A stretch of DNA of 53,271 nucleotides, from NCBI GenBank assembly GCA_016790815.1, contig JAEUOG010000019.1:1-53271 (forward strand). The letters are read 5' to 3'. The position numbers and the translations under genes are program-made. The DNA is from Dechloromonas sp. (GTDB taxonomy: Bacteria > Pseudomonadota > Gammaproteobacteria > Burkholderiales > Rhodocyclaceae). The notes under the pieces were generated by a model, which saw only the letters and a program-made list of their open reading frames with translations, made no database searches and was not told the origin of the DNA. Below, one piece after another: positions 33,899-44,635 of this stretch; positions within the stretch are counted from its first letter, which is position 1; every line of letters begins with the position of its first letter.

Positions 33899-35779
33899 AT
33901 GAGCGGCCAGTTCGGACTTCTCAAAACCCGGCGGTTTGCGCCCTTTTTCGTCACGCAGTTCCTCGGTGCGTTCAACGACAACCTGTTCAAGAACGCGCTG
34001 GTCGTGCTGCTCACGTTTCAGGCGGCGCAATGGACGACGCTGTCGCCGGGCCTGCTGGCCAATATGGCGGCGGGGATTTTCATCCTGCCCTTCTTCCTGT
34101 TTTCGGCGACAGCCGGGCAACTCGCTGACAAGTACGACAAGGCCATGCTGGCCCGCCTCGTCAAGGTGCTGGAAATGCTCATCATGGGCATTGCGGCGGC
34201 CGGCTTCTTTCTGCACAGCCTGCCCGTGCTCATGGGCGCGCTCTTCCTGCTTGGCTGCCATTCGACGCTGTTCGGGCCGGTCAAGTACGCGATCATGCCG
34301 CAGCATCTGCACAACGATGAGCTGGTCGGCGGCAATGCGCTGATCGAGGCCGGCACCTTCGTCGCCATCCTGATCGGCACCCTGGCCGGTGGCATACTGG
34401 CCGGGTCGGTTGACCATCCGGCGTGGATCGCGGTTGGCGGCTTCGTTGTCGCCGCCGTTGGCTACGCGAGCAGCCGCAGTATCCCGGCTGCACCGCCGCC
34501 GGTGCCGGATCTTGCGGTCAACCTCAATCCTTTCTGCGAAACCTGGCGCAACATCGCGTTTGCCCGGCAGAATCGCACGGTCTTCCTGTCCATCCTCGGC
34601 ATTTCGTGGTTCTGGCTGTACGGCGCGCTCTTTCTCGCCCAGTTCCCGGCCTACGCCAGGTTCGTGCTGGGTGGCGGCGAATCGGCGGTGACCCTGCTGC
34701 TGGCGACGTTTACGGTCGGCATTGGGGTCGGCTCCATGCTCTGCGAGCGGATGTCGGGCAAGCATGTCGAGATCGGCCTGGTGCCATTTGGCTCGATCGG
34801 CCTCACGCTGTTCGGGCTCGATCTGTATTTCGCCTCGCCGCTCGGCCTGCCCGGCACGGCGCCGCACGAACTGCTCGGGTTGTTGAGCGTTCCCGCCGTC
34901 TGGCGCGTGCTGTTCGACCTGATGATGCTCGGCGTCTTCGGCGGCTTCTTCATCGTGCCGATGTACGCGCTGGTCCAGCTGCGCAGCTCGCCAGACCATC
35001 GGGCGCGCATCATCGCCGCCAACAACATCCTCAACGCGCTGTTCATGGTCGTTGGTGCCCTCGGGGCGGCCAGCCTGCTTGGTGCCGGGCTATCGATGCC
35101 GGCGCTGTTCGCCCTGGCTGCCCTGCTCAATGCGCTGGTCGCGATCTACATCTACGGGCTGGTGCCCGAATTCCTCCTGCGTTTCATGGCCTGGCTGCTG
35201 GTCAAGGCCGTGTATCGGCTACGCAGCGAGGGGCTGCAGCACATTCCGGCGGAAGGCGCTGCCGTGCTCGTCGCCAACCATGTCAGCTTCGCCGATGCCG
35301 TGGTGATCATGGGCGCTTCTCCACGGCCGGTTCGTTTCGTCATGGACCATCGCATTTTCCAGACGCCGCTGCTCGGTTTCATCTTCCGCCATTGCGGTGC
35401 GATTCCCATCGCGCCAGCCAAAGAAGACCCGGCGATGATGGAGGCCGCCTTCGCTGAGGTCAGCAAGGCGCTGGTGAACGGCGATCTGGTCGGCATCTTT
35501 CCTGAGGGCCAGATCACCCGCGACGGTCAGTTGCAGACCTTCCGTCCCGGCATAGCCCGCATTCTTGCTGCCAACCCGGTGCCGGTCATCCCGATGGCCC
35601 TGAGTGGCCTGTGGGGAAGCTACTTTTCGCGCATCGACGGCAACGCAATGAAAACGCCGTTTCGACGCGGCGTGTTTTCGAGGATCACCCTGCAGGTCGG
35701 GCCAGCGATTTCACCGGAGCAAGCAACACCGGCGCAGTTGCAAAGTGTTGTGCTTGGGCTGCGTGGCACACATTTGTAG
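33899..35779 (+). CDS. MFS transporter-PlsC acyltransferase fusion (LplT-like plus acyltransferase)
   Basis: The 626-residue inner-membrane protein joins an LplT-like MFS domain to a glycerophospholipid acyltransferase domain. The MFS domain covers about residues 1-415 and opens FFVTQFLGAFNDNLFKNAL, with HSTLFGPVKYAIMPQHL. The acyltransferase domain covers about 425-626, with the catalytic H-x4-D in ANHVSFADAVV near residue 461 and FPEGQITRDG near 533. The expected role is lysophospholipid flipping and re-acylation in membrane repair. Some homologues carry a third acyl-ACP synthetase (AMP-binding) domain, which is absent here. Confidence 0.9.
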   Translation: MSGQFGLLKTRRFAPFFVTQFLGAFNDNLFKNALVVLLTFQAAQWTTLSPGLLANMAAGIFILPFFLFSATAGQLADKYDKAMLARLVKVLEMLIMGIAAAGFFLHSLPVLMGALFLLGCHSTLFGPVKYAIMPQHLHNDELVGGNALIEAGTFVAILIGTLAGGILAGSVDHPAWIAVGGFVVAAVGYASSRSIPAAPPPVPDLAVNLNPFCETWRNIAFARQNRTVFLSILGISWFWLYGALFLAQFPAYARFVLGGGESAVTLLLATFTVGIGVGSMLCERMSGKHVEIGLVPFGSIGLTLFGLDLYFASPLGLPGTAPHELLGLLSVPAVWRVLFDLMMLGVFGGFFIVPMYALVQLRSSPDHRARIIAANNILNALFMVVGALGAASLLGAGLSMPALFALAALLNALVAIYIYGLVPEFLLRFMAWLLVKAVYRLRSEGLQHIPAEGAAVLVANHVSFADAVVIMGASPRPVRFVMDHRIFQTPLLGFIFRHCGAIPIAPAKEDPAMMEAAFAEVSKALVNGDLVGIFPEGQITRDGQLQTFRPGIARILAANPVPVIPMALSGLWGSYFSRIDGNAMKTPFRRGVFSRITLQVGPAISPEQATPAQLQSVVLGLRGTHL

Positions 35780-35872
35780 ACAGGCCCGGTGGAGGGGGCG
35801 TTGAAAGCGACCCAGCGACTTCGTCGCCTTTAGCCCTCTGCGGCCGCTTGTCGGAGAGCCGGAAAGGCGATG

Positions 35873-37669
35873 TCAGTAGAGTCTGATGGCGGAATCGAAG
35901 TGCCATGTCCGGCGAACCTCGATGACGTCGAAATCACGCAAAAGCCGGGGGGAGAACGGCTGATAGGGGGCGTGGCTTTGCACGATTTCCCGCACGGCGT
36001 TGTCAATGGCCGGGACGCCGCTGGAAAGTACGAATGTGATCGACTCCACGGAGCCGTCGCTGCGAATGGCTACGGTAACCATCGGCTTGGTGTGTGGCTG
36101 CTTCACCAACTCACGCAAGGCGTCGAAAGATGTATTGAAGTGGATCTTGCGGCTCCACGCCTCCGCGTACAGCATCAGTTCGACATTCGGATCGGTTCGC
36201 CCGAAAAGCCTGCCGCGGCGCAAGTAACCTGACGAGGGAGTCTTACGCTCGGCCGCCTGACGACGCGCCGCTTCCTCGTCCAGTTGGCGCCCCATTGCCC
36301 GACGCGCGGCATCCCGACGCGCATCCTGCTCGCGCGCCTCAAGCTGCGCTGCCTCACGTCGTGCAGTTTCTTCACGGGCTGCTGCAGCCTGCTTTTCATT
36401 TTCTCGGCGCTCGGCGGCCAGTCGTTCGGCTTCGGCGCGGGCCGCTTCCTGTCGGGCCGCTTCCCGGCGTGCGGTTTCCTCGCGGGCAGCAGCCTGCTTT
36501 TCATTTTCACGGCGCTCGGTGGCCAGTCGTTCGGCTTCGGCGCGTACGGCTTCCTGTCGGGCAGCTTCCCGGCGTGCGGCTTCCTCGCGGGCAGCAGCCT
36601 GCCTTTCGATCTCGCGGCGCTCGGCGGCCAAGCGTTCGGATTCGGCGCGGGCGGCTTCCTGTCGGGCAGCTTCCCAGCGTGCGGCTTCCTCGCGGGCAGC
36701 AGCCTGCTTTTCGATCTCGCGGCGCTCGGCGGCCAAGCGGTCGGATTCGGCGCGTACGGCTTCCTGTCGGGCAGTTTCCCGGCGTGCCGCTTCGTCGCGG
36801 GCGGCGGCCTGTCTTTCGTTTTCACGGCGCTCGGCGGCCAGTCGTTCGGATTCGGCACGCGCTGCGTCCGCACGGGCCGCTGCTGCTTGTTCTTCGCTCT
36901 CCCGTCGCTCGACGGCCAATCGCTCTGCCTCTGCCCGCTCTGCTTCGCGAGCCGCCGCTTCCTGGCGGGCCTTTTCCATTTGTGCTGCATCCTCGGGAAC
37001 TGGTTTTGGCTCCGGAGGGGGTGGCGGGACGATGAATTCGGGGTCTTTGGCCTGCTCTAGCGCGATCACGCTGGGAAAGGGTTTCGCCGGAGTGGGCGAA
37101 TCAGCAGGTAAACTTGGCCGGGATGCGGCCGTTTCAGCTGGGCTGGTGTTCTCTGTTGGTGGGCTGTGAGTCGGAATCGCGAGGGCTGGTTGTGACTCGC
37201 TCGCGGCGGGTGGCTTGAGTGGCGCGGGCTCGGCGGCCATGGGCGGCGTGCTCGGTTCGGAAACCGACGGTTCAGGCAAAGGTGCCGGGTTGGCTGGTGC
37301 GGGACTCTGACTCGGAGCCGGAGCCGGAGCCGGAGCCGGACCGGGCGCATCTGTCCGCGGTTGTGGCGGGATTGCGGACGCAGCTGCCAGCATCGATGGC
37401 GGCGCGATAAGCAGGCGTAGGTCAGGTGCCTCTATCCGGCGTTCTTGCCATGGCAGGGCCACCCCGGGAAGTCCGAATTCCTGGCTGCCGAAAGTCAGGG
37501 TGAAGAGCAGTGCGTGGGCCAGAAGGGATACGAGCAGCGGCAGGGACAGCCGACGGCCATGGTGGCTTTCGCGCCCCTGCTGTTGGCCGAAGCGGGCAGA
37601 ATCCCCGACAGACGCCGGGGGGTGGCCAGTCGGCTTTTGCGGCGGGGTATCGGACTTCGTCGAATTCAA
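35873..37669 (-). CDS. TonB/TolA-like envelope-spanning protein with 35-residue repeats
   Basis: The 598-residue product has a cytoplasmic head, one membrane segment (about 41-60, LSLPLLVSLLAHALLFTLTF) and a proline/alanine-rich linker (about 85-225). A long charged helix (about 231-475) carries 35-residue repeats marked by RLAAERRE at residues 276, 311, 346, 381 and 416. A TonB-type C-terminal domain lies at about 495-598 (MVTVAIRSDGSVESITFVLS; VREIVQSHAPYQPFSP). The start is TTG at 37669 behind GGAG; no ATG exists before residue 93. It resembles TolA in layout and TonB at the C-terminus. No ExbB/ExbD or TolQR lies nearby. Confidence 0.82.
   Translation of the reverse strand: MNSTKSDTPPQKPTGHPPASVGDSARFGQQQGRESHHGRRLSLPLLVSLLAHALLFTLTFGSQEFGLPGVALPWQERRIEAPDLRLLIAPPSMLAAASAIPPQPRTDAPGPAPAPAPAPSQSPAPANPAPLPEPSVSEPSTPPMAAEPAPLKPPAASESQPALAIPTHSPPTENTSPAETAASRPSLPADSPTPAKPFPSVIALEQAKDPEFIVPPPPPEPKPVPEDAAQMEKARQEAAAREAERAEAERLAVERRESEEQAAAARADAARAESERLAAERRENERQAAARDEAARRETARQEAVRAESDRLAAERREIEKQAAAREEAARWEAARQEAARAESERLAAERREIERQAAAREEAARREAARQEAVRAEAERLATERRENEKQAAAREETARREAARQEAARAEAERLAAERRENEKQAAAAREETARREAAQLEAREQDARRDAARRAMGRQLDEEAARRQAAERKTPSSGYLRRGRLFGRTDPNVELMLYAEAWSRKIHFNTSFDALRELVKQPHTKPMVTVAIRSDGSVESITFVLSSGVPAIDNAVREIVQSHAPYQPFSPRLLRDFDVIEVRRTWHFDSAIRLY
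36322..36922 (-). repeat. 105-bp tandem coding repeats
   Basis: The coiled-coil part of the TonB/TolA-like gene is built from a 105-base unit (35 codons, five heptads). Copies are aligned on the plus-strand words ending GCTCGG(C/T)GGCCA at 36420, 36525, 36630, 36735 and 36840. A partial sixth marker lies 26 codons further upstream. Units differ by scattered substitutions. Such repeats can change in copy number by slippage or recombination. Confidence 0.85.
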
Positions 37670-38107
37670 GCGTACTCCGGCATCGTCGCCCCGTCTTTGG
37701 ACTTTTCGGTCATCGCCGCGATGTGGCCAGAGGCGGACGCGTTCGCTCTGAGGTCACATTCAGCTGATGAATTGATGGTCATACGCTGATTATGTGGTCA
37801 GACTCAGGGCGGCTGCAACGAAAGCATCACGTTTCGCTGCTTGGGATGGCTTGGTGGCAGCCCATGCGGCGGCTTCGATGGCGTTTCGATTCTGGCCGGT
37901 TCTTGCCGAGCGCGAGTCTGAACTGTTCGCCCTCCAGACGGCGATCACCCGAATCGTCGCTGAACTCGGCAAGGACTGATACGCGACTTGCCTGCCACCA
38001 ACGTGCGCAGGTCGATTTCAGTCGTTTTTTCCGGTCGACCGCGGCAATCAGCGGAAAAGCGGCCAGCCGGCCGCTAAAATGGCGTTTTCCCTCTTTTTTG
38101 ACTTGCC
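37670..38107. other. Intergenic region with possible small ORF
   Basis: The 438 bases separate the divergent TonB-like gene and the operon starting at 38108. A plus-strand frame from GTG 37794 to TGA 37979 (61 codons, ending LQTAITRIVAELGKD) and an opposing 60-codon frame at 37972-37790 both exist. Neither has a Shine-Dalgarno. The plus frame has the more protein-like ending but is not supported enough to call. An inverted repeat lies at 38058-38075. Confidence 0.4.
38058..38080 (+). promoter_or_regulatory. Inverted repeat abutting a -10-like element
   Basis: AGCGGCC (38058-38064) and GGCCGCT (38069-38075) flank AGCC, and TAAAAT (38075-38080) follows directly, 28 bases before the ATG at 38108. 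The arrangement suits a repressor operator next to a promoter. No good -35 is visible. Confidence 0.3.
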
Positions 38108-38869
38108 ATGACAACAGCCGCCCAGATTCCCGCCGATCAACTCGCCAGGCTGGCCAGTGCCGACACCCAACGGTTGGCGGCGCGCATGGCTCAGGATGTG
38201 TTTGCCGGCGCTTTCCGGCAGTCGGCCACGGTTGATGCGGCGCCCGATGTTGGCGTGCTCGGCGAAGTGGCGGCACACTGCTCCGACTGGTGCCGGGCCG
38301 CTTCCAGCGACGAGGCGCGGGCCTTGCGCCTGGCCATGCTGATCAGCGGCCTCGACCAGTGGGGGCTGGCCTATACGCAGGCGTTCAATCTGGAGGCCAT
38401 CCATTCGCTCACCGCGCTGATCGGCGGATTGCGCACACGGCTGGATGCCCGCGAGGACACGCTGTTTCAGCAGTATTTCGAACAGATCAGTGAAGTTGAG
38501 TCTGACGCCATCGATTTCAAGGTTGATTTGCGCCGAGGCATTCACCTCGCGCTGTGGCACGCCATGGCCGCTTGCGAAACGAATGAGCAGGTGCAGGGCA
38601 TCGTCCAGCCGCTGGGCAGCATGATGGTCGCCCTTGATGGTCAGATGCCGGAACTCGGCTGGCGCCTGCTGGCCGATGCGCTGGCCAATATCCAGATCGC
38701 GCTGCTTTCCGATCTGGCGCCAAAATCGCCGTTGGCGCAGGAGGGCACGCAACAGCTCTTCGCCTCGCTGCGTCACGCCCTGCCGGCCGAACGGTATCAG
38801 GCCATCGCCGCCCACGCCGGGCAGGCGGTTGTTGCGTGGCAACAGGCCAGCCGCCATAGCGCTGCCTGA
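38108..38869 (+). CDS. Conserved-looking helical protein of unknown function
   Basis: The 253-residue product is almost wholly alpha-helical by composition, has no signal peptide or membrane segment, and matches no family I recognise. Features include an acidic centre ([20 protein letters not shown]) and alanine-rich helices. Codon use matches its neighbours, so the gene is real. It precedes ubiA by 19 bases and is probably the first gene of that operon, but no quinone-related function can be read from it. Confidence 0.75.
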   Translation: MTTAAQIPADQLARLASADTQRLAARMAQDVFAGAFRQSATVDAAPDVGVLGEVAAHCSDWCRAASSDEARALRLAMLISGLDQWGLAYTQAFNLEAIHSLTALIGGLRTRLDAREDTLFQQYFEQISEVESDAIDFKVDLRRGIHLALWHAMAACETNEQVQGIVQPLGSMMVALDGQMPELGWRLLADALANIQIALLSDLAPKSPLAQEGTQQLFASLRHALPAERYQAIAAHAGQAVVAWQQASRHSAA

Positions 38870-38888
38870 GCACAGTGGAATCCGCACG

Positions 38889-39779
38889 ATGAACTGGCCA
38901 GTCCTCAAGGAAAAACTCAGTCTCTACGAAAAGCTCATGCGGCTCGACAAGCCGATCGGCATCCTGCTCCTGCTCTGGCCGACGCTGTGGGCGTTGTGGC
39001 TGTCGTCGAATGGCAGGCCGAACGGATGGGTGCTTTGGGTCTTTGTGCTGGGCACGGTGCTCATGCGCTCGGCAGGTTGCGTCATCAACGACTATGCCGA
39101 CCGTGATTTCGACAAGCATGTCGAGCGGACGAAAGAGCGCCCGCTGACTGCCGGCAAGGTAACGACGAAGGAAGCGCTGGCACTCTTCGCCGGGCTTTCG
39201 CTGTCGGCATTTGCGTTGGTGCTGATGCTCGGCAACCAGCTGGTCATCTGGATGTCGGTGCCGGCGCTTTTTCTGGCCGCCAGCTACCCTTTTACCAAGC
39301 GATTCCTGGCCGTACCACAGGCGTATCTTGGCATCGCCTTCGGCTTCGGCATCCCGATGGCCTATGCGGCGCACCTCGGCGAAGTGCCGGCCGAAGCCTG
39401 GTGGTTGTTGCTCGCCAACGTTTTCTGGGCCGTCGCCTACGACACTGAATACGCCATGGTCGACCGCGAGGACGACCTCAAGATCGGCATCAAGACGTCG
39501 GCCATTACCTTCGGGCGCTTTGATGTGGCGGCCGTGATGCTGTGCTACGCGGCGACGCTGGCGATCATCGGCTGGGTCGGCTTCACGCTGCACCTGGGCT
39601 GGGCGTTCTCCGCCGGGCTGGCGGTTGCTGCCGTTATCATGGGCGTGCATTTCACGTGGATACGTGGTCGCGAGCGGATGCCTTGCTTCAAGGCATTCCT
39701 GCACAACAACTGGGTCGGCATGGTGATATTCATCGGCATCGCTGTCGAATTCATCGTTTCCGGAAGGAGCATCGGATGA
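38889..39779 (+). CDS. ubiA: 4-hydroxybenzoate polyprenyltransferase
   Basis: UbiA attaches the polyprenyl tail to 4-hydroxybenzoate in ubiquinone synthesis, in the inner membrane. The 296-residue product has eight to nine membrane segments and the two aspartate-rich motifs: [20 protein letters not shown] and [20 protein letters not shown]. The ATG at 38889 gives the usual N-terminus ([20 protein letters not shown]). Its stop overlaps the start of the cytochrome gene (ATGA at 39776-39779). UbiD, a later pathway enzyme, lies two genes downstream. Confidence 0.96.
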   Translation: MNWPVLKEKLSLYEKLMRLDKPIGILLLLWPTLWALWLSSNGRPNGWVLWVFVLGTVLMRSAGCVINDYADRDFDKHVERTKERPLTAGKVTTKEALALFAGLSLSAFALVLMLGNQLVIWMSVPALFLAASYPFTKRFLAVPQAYLGIAFGFGIPMAYAAHLGEVPAEAWWLLLANVFWAVAYDTEYAMVDREDDLKIGIKTSAITFGRFDVAAVMLCYAATLAIIGWVGFTLHLGWAFSAGLAVAAVIMGVHFTWIRGRERMPCFKAFLHNNWVGMVIFIGIAVEFIVSGRSIG

Positions 39780-40198
39780 ACCGTTTCATTTTTGCCCTGT
39801 TTTTCGCGTCGACCGCGGCATTGGCGCAGGACAGCCGCCAACTGGCCCCGCTGCCGGCCGCGGCGCAGGAATCCTTGCGTCAGGAAATGCTCGACAACAT
39901 GCTGGCGGTCAATGAAGTGCTGGTGCTGATGGCCGAAGGCAAGGTCAGGGAAGCCGGCGAGGTGGCCGAGGCCAAGCTCGGTATGTCCGCCATGGGCAAG
40001 CATCGCAGCAAGCCTTTCGACGCCCGGCCCGGCCCGCACATGCCGCCTGCCATGCACGGCATCGGCATGGACGGCCACAAGGCAGTCAGCGAATTCGCCA
40101 ACGTTGCCAAAACGGGTGACCGCGACAAGGCGCTGACCTTGCTGCCGAACCTCACGTCGGCCTGCGTTGGCTGCCACTTTTCGTATCGCACGCGATGA
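39776..40198 (+). CDS. Periplasmic monohaem cytochrome c'-like protein
   Basis: The 140-residue precursor has a signal peptide (cleavage likely after ALA near residue 17) and a helical mature domain. One haem site CVGCH lies at residues 130-134, only six residues from the C-terminus. A C-terminal CxxCH after a four-helix domain is the layout of cytochrome c' / c-556. GGAAGGAG gives a strong ribosome site. ATGA overlaps join it to ubiA before and a 31-codon lipoprotein gene after. Function (electron transfer or small-ligand binding) is not resolved. Confidence 0.8.
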   Translation: MNRFIFALFFASTAALAQDSRQLAPLPAAAQESLRQEMLDNMLAVNEVLVLMAEGKVREAGEVAEAKLGMSAMGKHRSKPFDARPGPHMPPAMHGIGMDGHKAVSEFANVAKTGDRDKALTLLPNLTSACVGCHFSYRTR

Positions 40199-40290
40199 AG
40201 CTGGCGGCCGTTACCCTGCTGCTTATTTCTTCGCTGTACCTATTGGCCGGCTGTTGCACCCAATCTCACCTGGCTTACAGAATCCGATGA
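40195..40290 (+). CDS. 31-residue lipoprotein
   Basis: This tiny frame begins [20 protein letters not shown]. It has a lysine at position 2, a hydrophobic core and a perfect lipobox LAGC with the modified cysteine at residue 20, leaving a 12-residue mature peptide (Cys, Cys, Thr, Gln, Ser, His and so on to Arg31). Both ends are ATGA overlaps: with the cytochrome stop at 40195-40198 and the ubiD start at 40287-40290. No Shine-Dalgarno is seen, so translation would rely on coupling. Its size recalls entericidin-class lipoproteins, but no family is assigned. Confidence 0.65.
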   Translation: MKLAAVTLLLISSLYLLAGCCTQSHLAYRIR

Positions 40291-41750
40291 AATATCACGA
40301 CTTGCGCGACTTCATGTCGCAACTGGAAAAGACCGGCGAACTCAAGCGCGTCGGCGTCGAGGTCGATACCCGCCTCGAAATGACCGAAATCTGCGACCGC
40401 GTATTGCGCGCCGAAGGCCCGGCCATTCTGTTCGAGAAGCCGAAAGGTCATACGATCCCTGTGCTCGCCAACCTGTTCGGTACGCCGAAGCGGGTGGCGC
40501 TCGGCATGGGCGAGGAATCGGTGAAGGCGCTGCGCGAAGTCGGCAAGCTGCTGGCCTATTTGAAGGAGCCGGAGCCGCCCAAGGGACTGAAGGATGCCTG
40601 GGACAAGCTGCCGATCCTGAAGCAGGTGATGAACATGGCACCGAAGACAGTGTCGAATGCGCCCTGTCAGGAAATCGTCTGGGAGGGCAAGGATGTTGAT
40701 CTGGCGAAGTTGCCGATCCAGCATTGCTGGCCGGGCGACGTCGCGCCGCTGATCACCTGGGGCCTCGTCGTCACCAAGGGGCCCCACAAGAATCGGCAGA
40801 ACCTCGGCATATACCGCCAGCAGGTGCTCGGGCCGAACAAGGTCATCATGCGCTGGCTGGCGCATCGTGGCGGGGCGCTGGATTTTCGGGAGTTTCAAAT
40901 GGCCAACCCGGGGCAACCGTTCCCGGTGGCAGTGGTGCTCGGTTGCGATCCGGCGACCATCCTCGGCGCCGTGACGCCGGTACCGGATTCGCTGTCCGAA
41001 TACCAGTTCGCCGGCCTGTTGCGTGGCGGCAAGACCGAGTTGGTCAAATGCGTCGGTTCGGCGCTGCAAGTACCTGCCTCGGCTGAAATCGTTCTGGAAG
41101 GCGTCATTCACCCCGGCGAGATGGCACTTGAAGGTCCGTACGGCGACCACACGGGCTACTACAACGAGCAGGCCGAGTTCCCGGTATTCACCATCGAGCG
41201 CATGACGATGCGCCGCGACCCGATCTACCACAGCACCTACACCGGCAAGCCGCCCGACGAACCGGCGGTCTTGGGCGTGGCGCTCAATGAAGTTTTCGTG
41301 CCGCTGTTGCAGAAGCAGTATCCGGAAATCGTCGATTTCTACCTGCCGCCGGAAGGCTGCTCGTACCGCATGGCCATCGTCAGCATCAAGAAAGCTTACC
41401 CCGGCCACGCCAAACGGATCATGTTCGGCATCTGGAGCTTCCTGCGTCAGTTCATGTACACCAAGACCATCATCGTCGTCGATGACGACATCGATATTCG
41501 TGACTGGAAGGAAGTGATCTGGGCGATGACGACGCGCATGGATGCAACTCGCGACACGACGCTGGTCGACAACACGCCGATCGACTACCTCGATTTCGCC
41601 TCGCCGGTCGCCGGTCTCGGTTCGAAGATGGGGCTCGATGCCACCAACAAGTGGCCGGGCGAAACGACGCGCGAATGGGGGCGGCCGATTGTCATGGACG
41701 ACGGCGTGAAGAAGAAGGTCGACGCCATGTGGCGCGATCTCGGCCTATGA
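40287..41750 (+). CDS. ubiD: 3-octaprenyl-4-hydroxybenzoate decarboxylase
   Basis: UbiD decarboxylates the prenylated hydroxybenzoate using prenylated FMN made by UbiX. The 487-residue product starts [20 protein letters not shown] and contains [33 protein letters not shown] and [18 protein letters not shown], all typical. Length matches E. coli UbiD. The start at 40287 overlaps the preceding lipoprotein stop and lacks a good Shine-Dalgarno, so it may be reached by coupling. The stop overlaps the GNAT gene (ATGA at 41747-41750). Confidence 0.96.
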   Translation: MKYHDLRDFMSQLEKTGELKRVGVEVDTRLEMTEICDRVLRAEGPAILFEKPKGHTIPVLANLFGTPKRVALGMGEESVKALREVGKLLAYLKEPEPPKGLKDAWDKLPILKQVMNMAPKTVSNAPCQEIVWEGKDVDLAKLPIQHCWPGDVAPLITWGLVVTKGPHKNRQNLGIYRQQVLGPNKVIMRWLAHRGGALDFREFQMANPGQPFPVAVVLGCDPATILGAVTPVPDSLSEYQFAGLLRGGKTELVKCVGSALQVPASAEIVLEGVIHPGEMALEGPYGDHTGYYNEQAEFPVFTIERMTMRRDPIYHSTYTGKPPDEPAVLGVALNEVFVPLLQKQYPEIVDFYLPPEGCSYRMAIVSIKKAYPGHAKRIMFGIWSFLRQFMYTKTIIVVDDDIDIRDWKEVIWAMTTRMDATRDTTLVDNTPIDYLDFASPVAGLGSKMGLDATNKWPGETTREWGRPIVMDDGVKKKVDAMWRDLGL

Positions 41751-42238
41751 CCGTCAAAGTCGTTCCGCTCGACTTGTCTGACCTCGCTCAGGCAGAGGCC
41801 TGGCTCGGCCTGCTCGACCACTACGCGCAGGACCCGATGGGTGGCGGGGATGGTCTGTCCGACTACGCCAGGCTCAAGCTTGTTCAGACCATCCGCGAGG
41901 TGCCGGGTTTTTACGGGGCGCTGGCCTGGCTTGATGGCAAGGCGGTCGGCCTGATCGACTGCTTCGTCGGTTTCTCGACCTTTGCCGCACGACCGTTGCT
42001 CAATGTTCACGACGTCGCCGTACGCAATGGCCTGCGCCGCCAGGGCATCGGTAAGGCTATGCTTGCTTGGGCCGAAGAACGCGCTCTTCAGCTGGGCTGC
42101 TGCAAACTGACCCTGGAGGTGCTTTCCAGAAACTCAGGGGCGATGGCATGCTATACATCGTTCGGGTTTGCGCCCTATGTGCTCGATCCCGAAGCAGGCA
42201 GTGCGCTGTTGATGCAAAAAACCATTTCAGAGGACTGA
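41747..42238 (+). CDS. GNAT family N-acetyltransferase
   Basis: The 163-residue product has the GNAT acetyl-CoA motif [20 protein letters not shown] (Q/R-x-x-G-x-G/A pattern) at about 85-104, and the C-terminal strand-helix [20 protein letters not shown]. The substrate is unknown. The ATG overlaps the ubiD stop. It sits inside the quinone operon without an obvious metabolic link. Confidence 0.88.
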   Translation: MTVKVVPLDLSDLAQAEAWLGLLDHYAQDPMGGGDGLSDYARLKLVQTIREVPGFYGALAWLDGKAVGLIDCFVGFSTFAARPLLNVHDVAVRNGLRRQGIGKAMLAWAEERALQLGCCKLTLEVLSRNSGAMACYTSFGFAPYVLDPEAGSALLMQKTISED

Positions 42239-42241
42239 AAC

Positions 42242-42658
42242 ATGCAGGAACCCGTGCCACAAACCACTCCCGCACCTGATCTGCAGGGCGTTCGCCCCTC
42301 GCTCGTTCAGCTCACCCATTTCATTTACGGCCTGCATGCGATTGCCGTCGTCGTTGGCATCACCTCTGCAGCGACCGTTGCCGGCGGTTTCGTTTTCGGC
42401 TTGCCTTCGCTCTGTGCGGTGTTTCTCAACTACCTCAAGCGCAGCGATGTCAATGGCACCTGGCTGGAAAGCCATTTCCGCTGGCAGATACGCACCTTCT
42501 GGTTCACGCTTCTCGGGCTGTTTTTCTATGGCCTGCTGGTCATCACCATCATCGGCATCCCGCTCGCCTGGATCTTGATCGCTGTCCTCGGCCTATGGGT
42601 CGGCTATCGCGTCATTCGTGGCTGGCTGGCCTTGTTCGGCGTCAGGGCCGTCGGCTAA
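42242..42658 (+). CDS. Small integral membrane protein (DUF4870-like)
   Basis: The 138-residue product has about three membrane segments ([56 protein letters not shown]) and a conserved-looking middle [14 protein letters not shown]. The layout resembles DUF4870 proteins, but that assignment is tentative. It starts 3 bases after the GNAT gene and ends 5 bases before the hybrid kinase. Confidence 0.75.
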   Translation: MQEPVPQTTPAPDLQGVRPSLVQLTHFIYGLHAIAVVVGITSAATVAGGFVFGLPSLCAVFLNYLKRSDVNGTWLESHFRWQIRTFWFTLLGLFFYGLLVITIIGIPLAWILIAVLGLWVGYRVIRGWLALFGVRAVG

Positions 42659-42663
42659 CGAGC

Positions 42664-44601
<1,938 letters not shown>

Positions 44602-44635
44602 CGGCGTTGTCTCTGCCGTAGCACTACGCGCACGT

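Noticed and set aside
33653-34999. 448-codon minus-strand frame opposite the MFS-acyltransferase gene
   Set aside because: It is antisense to a confident coding region and has a charged low-complexity product with no signal or motif.
36322-36922. Tandem repeats considered as a CRISPR array
   Set aside because: Units are 105 bases, contiguous and coding, with no unique spacers.
36284-37060. Plus-strand frames giving glycine/phenylalanine-rich repeats
   Set aside because: They mirror the 105-base repeats of the minus-strand TonB/TolA-like gene; repeat structure keeps all frames open.
37790-37979. Opposing 60-codon frames between the TonB-like gene and the ubiA operon
   Set aside because: Neither strand has a ribosome site or recognisable motif; kept only as a note on the intergenic region.
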